Positions 26,981 to 34,409 of a stretch of DNA of 64,000 nucleotides are shown here, piece after piece. Under the pieces are notes generated by a model. That model was not told where the DNA came from. It was given only the letters and a program-made list of their open reading frames with translations, and searched no databases. A program made the position numbers and the translations under genes. The DNA comes from Microbacterium esteraromaticum. Lineage in GTDB: Bacteria; Actinomycetota; Actinomycetes; Actinomycetales; Microbacteriaceae. Location: positions 1,922,001 through 1,986,000 of the forward strand of contig NZ_JAFBBS010000001.1 of assembly GCF_016907315.1 (NCBI RefSeq). The letters run 5' to 3'. Numbering within the stretch: the first letter of the stretch is position 1; each line of letters begins with the position of its first letter.

Positions 26981-27553
26981 TCAGCTTCTCCTTCTCGCGG
27001 TGCTCAGGCTCGCTGCGAGTCGCGACAGTGCTGTCTTGATCACCTCGGCCTCTTCGGCGTCGAGCTTCGAGTACCAGACGCTCTCTCGCGCGTTGTAGTC
27101 ACGGTAGACCTCGGCCATCAGGGCGGCGCCCTGCGGGGTGGCTTCGATGAGAATGCTGCGCCCGTCGTTCTCGGCCCGGGTGCGGGTGACCGTGCCGTCG
27201 GCCTCGAGTCTCTTCAGCAGGGCCGACACTGCCGCGCGGCTCATCCCCGTCAGCTCCGCGACGCGCAGCAGGGTCATCTTGCCGGCTGATACGAGCACGA
27301 TGAGTACTCGGAGCCCGGCAGGGGTGAGGCGCTGCTCGAGCTCGCCGCGGATGTCGTAGACGATCAGCTCGAACGCACGGTGCAGCGTCATGAAGAAGGT
27401 CGCCGCTTCAAGGTCGAGCCAGGGCAGTCGCTCGCGGGCCGTTCTGTCGAAATGCTCGACGAACGACCAGTACGACACGTCGTCGACCGTCGCGTGGTGC
27501 GCGCCCGACGGGCTGCCTTCCGGTTCTTCTTCAGCCAAAACGGATTCCTCCAA
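26981..27553 (-). CDS. MarR-family transcriptional regulator
   Basis: 190 residues with the winged HTH at about 85-145 (LRVAELTGMSRAAVSALLKRLEADGTVTRTRAENDGRS), longer than usual at the N-terminus (first 50 residues acidic and polar). MarR proteins respond to small aromatic or similar ligands. It is divergent from the ABC transporter/aldo-keto reductase operon, and a near-perfect palindrome lies between them, so it probably controls that operon and itself. A later start inside the acidic leader cannot be excluded. Confidence 0.92.
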   Translation of the reverse strand: MEESVLAEEEPEGSPSGAHHATVDDVSYWSFVEHFDRTARERLPWLDLEAATFFMTLHRAFELIVYDIRGELEQRLTPAGLRVLIVLVSAGKMTLLRVAELTGMSRAAVSALLKRLEADGTVTRTRAENDGRSILIEATPQGAALMAEVYRDYNARESVWYSKLDAEEAEVIKTALSRLAASLSTARRRS

Positions 27554-27604
27554 CGCGCCGGTGAGTCAGATCGTGCATGAAGTCTAGCGAGATCCGATCA
27601 CCAA

Positions 27605-27645
27605 ATAGTTAATGTATTGACTATCTCATGAAACCGGGTTAGCGT
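27605..27645 (+). promoter_or_regulatory. MarR-type operator overlapping the ABC operon promoter
   Basis: ATAGTTAAT (27605-27613) and ATTGACTAT (27616-27624) form a palindrome with a two-base centre and one mismatched pair, a classical MarR site. The plus-strand -35 TTGACT (27617-27622) lies inside the right arm, and TAGCGT (27640-27645) follows at 17 bases. Binding would block polymerase. Confidence 0.72.
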
Positions 27646-27677
27646 GCTGGGCAACCCCTCCACCGAAAGGAGAAGCA

Positions 27678-28562
27678 ATGAGGCTTCGCACCACCCGAGC
27701 AGTCGTGATCACCGCCGCCCTCGCCCTGGCGGCCTCCCTCGCCGCATGCTCTTCGTCCCCTGAGACCGAGTCGGCCCCCGCCCCCGGCGCGGAAGGCAAA
27801 GCCGACCTCAGCAGCGCCCTCGGCGCTGCCGGCGTGCTCGTCGCGGCCGACAGCGGCAGCGTCAAGCCGCTCAAATACACCGAGGCCGGCAGCCCCGAGA
27901 TGCAAGGTCTCATCGTCGACCTCACCAAGGAGTACGCCAAGCGCCTCGGGCTCGACGTGAAGTTCGAGAAGGTCTCGTCAGATGCGGTCATCCCCGGCGT
28001 GCTGGCCAAGCGCTACGACGTGGCCCTCGCGGCGGGAGACTTCGCCGAACGCCGCAAGACGCTCGACTTCGTCGACCTGGTCGAGGGTGGAGTCGTGCTC
28101 ATCGTCCAGAAGGGCAATCCGGCCGGCATCTCGGGTCGCGACGATCTCTGCGGGGCGCGCCTGGCGATCGTCAAGGGCAGCATCCAGCAGGGTTACGCCG
28201 ACGAAGAGCAGAAGAAGTGCGCGGATGCGGGCAAGCCGCCCATCGATATCCAGGGCTACGCAGACGGCCCGACCGCGACCCTCGCCCTGCAGAGCGCACG
28301 AGTCGATGTCGAGTGGTCTGATCTCGCCGTCGCCAACCAGCTCGTGGCCGACGAGCCCGAGGAGTTCGAGCTCGCCGGCGAACCCGAGCATCTCGCGCCC
28401 TACGGCGTCGGCATCCCGAAGGACAACACCGCGCTTCGCGATGCCATCTTCGAGGCGCTCACCGAGATGAAGGAAGACGGCACCTACGACCGCATCCTCG
28501 AGGACTGGAACCAGTCCAGCCTCGGCCTGAAGAAGATTGAGATCAATGGCTCGAAGTTCTGA
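27678..28562 (+). CDS. ABC transporter substrate-binding lipoprotein (SBP_bac_3 family)
   Basis: 294 residues with signal peptide and lipobox LAAC. The mature part is a family-3 solute-binding protein (polar amino acids, opines and related compounds): GLIVDLTKEYAKRLGLDV, YDVALAAGDFAERRKTLDFVD, LCGARLAIVKGS, LQSARVDVEWSD. Strong binding site (AAAGGAG) before the ATG. Paired with the downstream permease and ATPase; ligand unknown. The gene ends inside the start of the permease gene. Confidence 0.93.
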   Translation: MRLRTTRAVVITAALALAASLAACSSSPETESAPAPGAEGKADLSSALGAAGVLVAADSGSVKPLKYTEAGSPEMQGLIVDLTKEYAKRLGLDVKFEKVSSDAVIPGVLAKRYDVALAAGDFAERRKTLDFVDLVEGGVVLIVQKGNPAGISGRDDLCGARLAIVKGSIQQGYADEEQKKCADAGKPPIDIQGYADGPTATLALQSARVDVEWSDLAVANQLVADEPEEFELAGEPEHLAPYGVGIPKDNTALRDAIFEALTEMKEDGTYDRILEDWNQSSLGLKKIEINGSKF

Positions 28563-29431
28563 AGTCGCTCTGCGCGCGCCGCAGGACGCCGAGGAAGTGA
28601 GCGTGGCGAGGCCCGTCTATAAGTTCGCCAAGCCACGGCGAACCTCCTGGTGGGTCGCCGGGATCATCGCGGCGGTCGTCGTGGTCGCAATCGCCGACTT
28701 CTTCGTCCGAGGCAAGAACTGGCAGTGGGATGTCGTGTGGGAGTACCTCTTCCATCCCGACATCCTCGGAGGTCTGCGCAACACCATCGTCCTGACGGTG
28801 GTGTGCGCCATCAGCGGACTGCTGATGGGGGCGCTGGTCGCATATCTGCGGATGTCAGCCAACCCTGTCTTCCAGGCGATCGGGGCGGTGTACATCTGGT
28901 TCATCCGTGCCATCCCTGCACTGGTGCTGCTGCTGTTCATCTTCTTCCTCTCGGCCCTGCTTCCGCAGATCCCGATCGGTCTTCCGTTCCTCCCGCCGCT
29001 GGCGTCGGTTCCGACCAACCAGCTGATCTCGCAGTCGACGGCGGCGATCCTGGGGCTCACGCTCATCCAGGGCGCATACATCGGAGAGATCTACCGAGGC
29101 GGCATCCTGTCGGTTCCCCGCGGCCAGCTCGAGGCCGCTCGCTCCATGGGCATGACCAACTGGCAGGCCATGCGACGCGTCATCGCACCGCAGTCGATCC
29201 GCGTGATCATCCCGTCGCTCGGAAACGAGATGATCACGCTGTTCAAGAACACCTCGCTCGTGTTCGTCATCGGATACACCGAGCTGCTCACCACGGTTCA
29301 GCTGATCTACGGGGTGACCTACCAGACGATCCCCCTGCTCGTCGTGGCGTGCATCTGGTATCTCGTGCTGACGAGCCTCGCGATGCTCGGGCAGCGACAG
29401 CTCGAGCGCAAGTTCGGAAAGGGGTTCCGCG

Positions 29432-29445
<14 letters not shown>
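28546..29445 (+). CDS. Polar-type ABC transporter permease (HisM/GlnP family)
   Basis: 299 residues from the ATG at 28546, overlapping the binding-protein gene by 17 bases. A cytoplasmic N-terminus of about 30 residues precedes TM1; the permease core has IWFIRAIPALVLLLFIFF and the EAA loop AYIGEIYRGGILSVPRGQLEAARSMGM. It forms the membrane channel of a family-3 amino-acid-type importer and probably works as a homodimer, since only one permease gene is present. Confidence 0.93.
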
Positions 29446-30220
<775 letters not shown>

Positions 30221-30223
30221 AAG

Positions 30224-31183
30224 ATGCGCAACATCGGAAAGAGCGACATCGCAGTCAGCGAGCTTTCCCTCGGATCATGGCACACGTACTCGCGTCTGTC
30301 GTTCGAAGCCAACGTCAGCCTGATCAATCACGCGTACTCGCGGGGCATCCGGTTCTTCGACGTGGCGTACTACCGCGACAAGCCGCACACCGAGGTGCTG
30401 TTCGGGCGCATGCTGCAGGAGGCCGACTTCTCGCGTGACGACATCGTCATCGCTGAGAAGGTCTGGTACTTCGACTACCCCGAACGGTCGCTGACCGCTC
30501 AGCTCGACGCATCCATGCGCCGCCTCGCGGTCGACGACGTCGACGTCATCATCGTCGAGCATCCGCGCGCCGAGATGGACGTCGAGCAGCTGACTCGGGA
30601 TGCTGCGGAGCTGGTGACCTCGGGTCGAGCTCGCGTCTGGGGTGGCCTGAACTGGCGCCCCGAGCTCATCCGCCGCGCCCACGACTACTGCGTCGCGGAG
30701 GGGCTGCCGACGCCGGAGATGGTGCAGCTGAAGTACTCGGTCGTGCGGCAGAACGTGGTCGACGGTGCCGACTACCAGTCGGTGCTCGCCGACACGGGGA
30801 TCACGGTGCACGCCTCCGACTCCCTGGAAGGAGGCATCCTGACCGGCAACCTGTCGCCGTCGCGCCATATCGGTCTCGACATCGGCGGTATCCGTGAAGA
30901 CATCAAGGCGCGTGTGCCGGCGATCGAAGAAGCCGCCGCATCGCTCGGCGTGACTGCGGCCGAATTCAGCATCGCATTCGCCGTCGGCAGCCCGAACGTC
31001 TGCTCGCTGCTGTTCGGGGCGACCCGGCCCGAGCAGATCGACTCCAACGTGCGCGGTCTCGAGCTCGCGCAGACGCGCGGCGACGAGGTGCGTGCGCTCG
31101 CGCGCGAACTGGGCGTCGACAAGCACGAGATCGACCCGCCCTACGGGCACGACGTGCCGCTCACGGCGGACTTCATCGCCTGA
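30224..31183 (+). CDS. Aldo/keto reductase family protein with shifted active-site tyrosine
   Basis: 319 residues, TIM-barrel AKR. D46, K79 (VIAEKVWY) and H113 (IIVEHPR) align with the catalytic tetrad. In most AKRs the tyrosine is five residues after the Asp; an ungapped alignment of FFDVAYYRDKPHTEVLFGR puts R51 there, with tyrosines at 49 and 50. Either the neighbouring Y50 serves or the chemistry differs. It follows the ABC ATPase by three bases and is the only enzyme of the operon, so it presumably acts on the transported compound. NADPH binding is inferred from the C-terminal LFGATRPEQIDSNV. Confidence 0.85.
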   Translation: MRNIGKSDIAVSELSLGSWHTYSRLSFEANVSLINHAYSRGIRFFDVAYYRDKPHTEVLFGRMLQEADFSRDDIVIAEKVWYFDYPERSLTAQLDASMRRLAVDDVDVIIVEHPRAEMDVEQLTRDAAELVTSGRARVWGGLNWRPELIRRAHDYCVAEGLPTPEMVQLKYSVVRQNVVDGADYQSVLADTGITVHASDSLEGGILTGNLSPSRHIGLDIGGIREDIKARVPAIEEAAASLGVTAAEFSIAFAVGSPNVCSLLFGATRPEQIDSNVRGLELAQTRGDEVRALARELGVDKHEIDPPYGHDVPLTADFIA

Positions 31184-31199
31184 ACGAAGCGCGAGCATC

Positions 31200-31230
31200 G
31201 AGGGGCGTCACCGGTTCGGTGGCGTCCCTC
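31200..31230 (+). terminator. Terminator hairpin after the aldo/keto reductase gene
   Basis: A 13-base stem (31200-31212 with 31218-31230), two G-U wobbles, loop GGTTC, followed by GTCTTCG. It sits 16 bases past the stop codon and can serve the convergent small gene as well. Confidence 0.65.
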
Positions 31231-31251
31231 GTCTTCGACGCCCGTCTGCGC

Positions 31252-31449
31252 TCAGGGGATGCGCGGGAACTCCTCGTGCGGGTTCTGCTCGTCGGCGGCG
31301 AGCTGATCGTGCTGCTGCTCTTCGAAGGTCGGCTCGCGGTCGTCAGGAGCGTCTTCATCGGTGTCCGGGGTCTGCGCGTCGGTGCTCAGGTCGGGGTCCG
31401 TGCCTTCGGCCTTGGTCGGGTCGGTCGGGAAGGGCGTGGGGTCAGACAT
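31252..31449 (-). CDS. Small acidic hypothetical protein
   Basis: 65 residues, rich in Asp, Glu, Pro and Gln, with no hydrophobic core, so probably disordered. The ATG at 31449 is preceded by GGAG at good distance, which supports it as a real gene. I do not recognise a family. Confidence 0.55.
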   Translation of the reverse strand: MSDPTPFPTDPTKAEGTDPDLSTDAQTPDTDEDAPDDREPTFEEQQHDQLAADEQNPHEEFPRIP

Positions 31450-31549
31450 GGTGGCTCCGATCGTCGGTGGACGTTCAGAATCGCATCCGGATTCCGGCGA
31501 GGGATGCCCGTTGACAAACCTCGTCCCGGGCATCCGTCCCGACGCACGG

Positions 31550-31620
31550 AGACAGGAGAGAACAGGAGAACAGGACGGATGCCGGGAAATCGTCCTGTTC
31601 TCGGGTGTTCTCCTGTTCTC
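31550..31620. repeat. Dispersed inverted-repeat element, copy A
   Basis: A long interrupted palindrome built on AGAACAGG/CCTGTTCT. The left arm (two AGAACAGG units then ACG) pairs with a right arm containing a six-base insert; the loop carries GGATGCCGGGAAAT. Related copies lie at 32425-32495 and 34265-34336. It is just downstream of the XRE gene stop on the minus strand and may act as its terminator. Confidence 0.65.
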
Positions 31621-31626
31621 GAATGG

Positions 31627-31845
31627 TCAGGCAGTCGGCTCGTCCGGCTCCCACCGCAGCAGGTCGCCCGGCTGGCACTCGAGGGCCTCGCACAGGGCAT
31701 CCAGAGTCGTGAATCGCACCGCCTTCGCCCGACCGTTCTTCAGCACCGCGAGGTTCGTCGGGGTTATGCCGATGCGCTCGGCCAGCTCGCCGACGCCCAT
31801 CTTGCGCCGCGCGAGCATGACGTCGATGTCGACGATGACGGGCAC
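31627..31845 (-). CDS. Small XRE-family helix-turn-helix regulator (YozG-like)
   Basis: 72 residues, just a Cro/CI-type HTH: LARRKMGVGELAERIGITPTNLAVLKNG, then FTTLDALCEALECQPGDLL. GTG start directly abuts the stop of the DUF2975 gene, so the two form one translation unit. HTH/DUF2975 pairs are common in Gram-positives; the membrane protein may sequester or sense for the regulator (inference). Confidence 0.9.
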   Translation of the reverse strand: MPVIVDIDVMLARRKMGVGELAERIGITPTNLAVLKNGRAKAVRFTTLDALCEALECQPGDLLRWEPDEPTA

Positions 31846-32331
31846 TCAGATCACCTCGCCCAGCTCGTCGCGCAGCGTGCGGGCCTCGTCTTCGCGCTCG
31901 ATCGCCTGCCGAAGCAGCGCCTTCATCACGACGACGAGCAGGGCGAAGCCGCCGAGCACGAGCCCGGCGCCTGCGATGAGGGCGACCACGCCCGGAGCCA
32001 TCTCACCAGGAGCGAGCAGCCCCGCGAGCAGGAAAGCCAGCACTGCCGCCGCGACGATCGTGCCGATGATGACGTTCACGAACCGGAACGACGAGACCTG
32101 GAAGATCGATCCGTGGCGCACGCGGGTGAGCAGCATCCACACGCAGACGGCGAAGACCTGCATGCTCAGCACGCCAAGCGCAGCGATGCTCACGAGGGCG
32201 ATGCGGCCCCACAGCGTCTCGCCTTCGAGATCACGCCAGACCGCAGGCAGGATCATGACCTGCACGACCAGCGAGCCCGCCAGTGCGAGTGCGATCACGA
32301 CCTTCAGAACGACGATGGTTCCCGTTCTCAT
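31846..32331 (-). CDS. DUF2975 membrane protein
   Basis: 161 residues with four hydrophobic helices (about 6-30, 45-70, 88-112, 118-142) and a charged C-terminal tail (KALLRQAIEREDEARTLRDEL). It matches the size and layout of DUF2975 proteins, always next to a small XRE regulator. Start ATG 32331 follows GAGAGG. Biochemical function unknown. Confidence 0.82.
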   Translation of the reverse strand: MRTGTIVVLKVVIALALAGSLVVQVMILPAVWRDLEGETLWGRIALVSIAALGVLSMQVFAVCVWMLLTRVRHGSIFQVSSFRFVNVIIGTIVAAAVLAFLLAGLLAPGEMAPGVVALIAGAGLVLGGFALLVVVMKALLRQAIEREDEARTLRDELGEVI

Positions 32332-32350
32332 GCTGCACCTCTCATTGACC

Positions 32351-32377
32351 AACGATAAGAATCTATCGTTAATCGTT
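32351..32377 (-). promoter_or_regulatory. AACGATA...TATCGTT operator of the DUF2975-XRE operon
   Basis: AACGATA (32351-32357) and TATCGTT (32364-32370) form a palindrome with a six-base centre; a further ATCGTT half-site follows. On the minus strand the series reads GAACGATTAACGATAGA, closely similar to the GAACGAT-N3-TTAACGATA upstream of padR (37947-37982). Probably an operator of the XRE protein, PadR or both. Confidence 0.55.
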
Positions 32378-32424
32378 CGGTAGCGCGAGGGGGTGAGTGC
32401 GGCGGAGCGCAGCCACCGCACCCG

Positions 32425-32495
32425 AGAACAGGCTCGTTCGCGAATCCAGGACGGATGCCCGCGAACCGCCCTGTTCTCGCGAACGGGCCTGTTCT
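32425..32495. repeat. Dispersed inverted-repeat element, copy B
   Basis: A 19-base left arm (32425-32443, beginning AGAACAGG) and right arm (32477-32495, ending CCTGTTCT) match at 18 of 19 positions. The loop holds CAGGACGGATGCCCGCG, shared with copies A and C. It lies between the DUF2975 promoter and the triple repeat. Confidence 0.7.
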
Positions 32496-32496
32496 G

Positions 32497-32607
32497 GCGA
32501 AGTCGCTACCTGGGCGAGCCGGCTCCGCCAAGGGCGAAGTCGCTACCTGGGCGAGCCGGCTCCGCCCAGGGCGAAGTCGCTACCTGGGCGAGCCGGCTCC
32601 GCCCAGG
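32497..32607. repeat. Three tandem 37-bp repeats, each an imperfect palindrome
   Basis: Units start at 32497, 32534 and 32571 and begin GCGAAGTCGCTACCTGGGCG; units 2 and 3 are identical and unit 1 differs by one base. Inside each, CCTGGGC-AGCC and GGCT-GCCCAGG can fold into a strong hairpin. The last unit overlaps the final codons and TAG stop of the SDR-DUF2867 gene, so on that transcript three hairpins follow the coding region. Confidence 0.85.
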
Positions 32608-34178
32608 ACGGAGTCGCCCCGCGCTGCCTCGGCCTCGGCCGTGATGCGGGCCGCCATGCCCGCGAAGATGAACCCGTGGAAGGGCAGCACCGCCAGCCAG
32701 TACAGCCGGCCGGTCAGACCCCGAGGGAAGAAGACGGCGCGCTGCTCGTAGCGGGTTCCCGTGGCATCCGGAATCGCGCGCAGCTCGAGCCAGGCCGAGC
32801 CGGGAACGATCATCTCTGCCCGCAGCCGTAGCAGCCCGCCCCGCGAACCCTCACCCGACTCGAGCACAAGCGGCTCTTCGACCGCCTCGACGCGCCAGAA
32901 GTCCACGGCATCGCCGGGGCGCACCTTCGAGCGGCTGCGCCGGCCGCGACGCAGTCCGACCCCGCCGATCACGCGATCCATCACGCCGCGCACGGCCCAC
33001 AGGAACCGCGATGAGTACCAGCCGTTCTCGCCGCCGATCCCCGTGATCACCCGCCACACGTCCCACACCGTCGCGTGGGTGTGCACCGAGCGCTCGTCGG
33101 TGAACGCGGTGCGGCCGGCCCAGTCGGGGTCGCTCGGCAGCGGTGCACTCGGAGCGCCCGACACCTCGGCATCCTGCCAGCTGGTCTCGACGCCGTCGGC
33201 ATCCACTCGCCCGAGCGCGAGCGCGACCGCCCGCCGGTACGGCGTCAGGCCGCCCTCGGGCTGCGGGATCAGATCATCGATCGCATGATTCTTCATCACG
33301 CACTCGTTCTGCAGCGACTCGACCAGCGGCCGGGCGATCGCCCGCGGAACCGGCGTCACGAGGTTCACCCAGTGTGAGGCGAGCCGCGGGGTCAGCACCG
33401 GAAGCGCGGCGATCGCCCGCTGTGGCAGGCCCGCTTCGACCGCGTAGCCGTTCATCATCTGCCCGTAGCGCAGCACGTCTGGGCCGCCGACGTCGACCGC
33501 GGTGTTCACCGACTCGTCGACCCGTGCGGAGCCGAGCAGATAGTGCAGCACGTCGCGGATCGCGATCGGCTGGATGCGATTGCGCACCCACTTCGGTGCC
33601 GGCATGTACGGCAGCACGTCGGTCAGGTGCCGGATCATCTCGAACGACGCCGACCCCGACCCGATCACGACACCGGCCTGCAGCACGAGCGTCGGCACGC
33701 CCGATTCGAGGAAGATCTCGCCCACGCGCACCCGCGACCGCAGGTGCGGCGACAGGTCGGCATCATCCGGATGCAGCCCGCCGAGGTACACGATCCGGCT
33801 CACGCTGGCTGCAGCGGCAGCATCCGCCACGGCATGCGCTGCTGCCGTGTCCTGCTCTTCGAAGTCCTTGCCGCCGGTCATCGAGTGCACCAGGTAGTAG
33901 ACGACGTCGATATCGCGCATGGCCTCGGCCACGGCATCCCGGTCCTGCGCCTCGCCTTCGACGATCTCGACCTCACGGCCCCAGCCGAATGACTCCGCGC
34001 GGGCGGCATCGCGCGCGAGCACCCGCACCCGGTATCCGGCGTTCAGCAGCCGAGGAGTGAGCCTGCCGCCGATGTATCCGGTCGCGCCGAACACCAGCGC
34101 GCGAGGCGCCGTGCCGTCGTCGTGGGGGATGGCGCGCAGCGCCGGTTCGCGCCCGGTCGGGGCGGTCAGCTCGCTCAT
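32580..34178 (-). CDS. NAD(P)-binding epimerase-like protein with C-terminal DUF2867 domain
   Basis: 532 residues. Residues 25-330 are an atypical SDR (ALVFGATGYIGGRLTPRLL; VYYLVHSMTGGKDFEEQD in place of the classical YxxxK region). The C-terminal 180 residues are DUF2867 (WRVITGIGGENGWYSS, LPFHGFIFAGMAARI), a START/SRPBCC-like domain. The two-domain form is common in actinobacteria, possibly acting on quinones or lipids, but unproven. The last eight or so codons derive from a tandem repeat unit. Start ATG 34178. Confidence 0.85.
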   Translation of the reverse strand: MSELTAPTGREPALRAIPHDDGTAPRALVFGATGYIGGRLTPRLLNAGYRVRVLARDAARAESFGWGREVEIVEGEAQDRDAVAEAMRDIDVVYYLVHSMTGGKDFEEQDTAAAHAVADAAAAASVSRIVYLGGLHPDDADLSPHLRSRVRVGEIFLESGVPTLVLQAGVVIGSGSASFEMIRHLTDVLPYMPAPKWVRNRIQPIAIRDVLHYLLGSARVDESVNTAVDVGGPDVLRYGQMMNGYAVEAGLPQRAIAALPVLTPRLASHWVNLVTPVPRAIARPLVESLQNECVMKNHAIDDLIPQPEGGLTPYRRAVALALGRVDADGVETSWQDAEVSGAPSAPLPSDPDWAGRTAFTDERSVHTHATVWDVWRVITGIGGENGWYSSRFLWAVRGVMDRVIGGVGLRRGRRSRSKVRPGDAVDFWRVEAVEEPLVLESGEGSRGGLLRLRAEMIVPGSAWLELRAIPDATGTRYEQRAVFFPRGLTGRLYWLAVLPFHGFIFAGMAARITAEAEAARGDSVLGGAGSPR

Positions 34179-34264
34179 GTGTCGAGAGTACGGGCGGATG
34201 CTCTGGCGGTCCGAACGGGTTGACGTGAGGGGCGCCGTCTGCCATCCGGCGCCGTTCAGGCATC

Positions 34265-34336
34265 CCGGGAACAGGACGGATGCCGGGAACAGGACGGATG
34301 CCGGGGAATCGGCCTGCCTGGCGAACCAGCCTGTTC
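34265..34336. repeat. Dispersed repeat element, copy C
   Basis: CCGGGAACAGGACGGATG occurs twice directly in tandem (34265-34282, 34283-34300), followed by CCGGGGAA and, after a spacer, AGCCTGTTCTC. Shares GAACAGGACGGATGCC with copy A and the CAGGACGGATGCC core with copy B. Lies between the malate synthase stop and the SDR-DUF2867 start. Confidence 0.7.
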
Positions 34337-34409
34337 TCGGACCGGGAGGAAGCACGCGGGAGACGGGGAAGGGGCGGATGCCGCAGCATCCGCCCCTCTG
34401 GAACCGCAC

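Noticed and set aside
31627..32331. Toxin-antitoxin reading of the XRE/DUF2975 pair
   Set aside because: DUF2975 is a four-helix membrane protein without toxin motif, and the gene order and abutting starts fit the known regulator/DUF2975 pair.
32497..32607. CRISPR-like array
   Set aside because: The 37-bp units follow each other without spacers and no cas gene is near.
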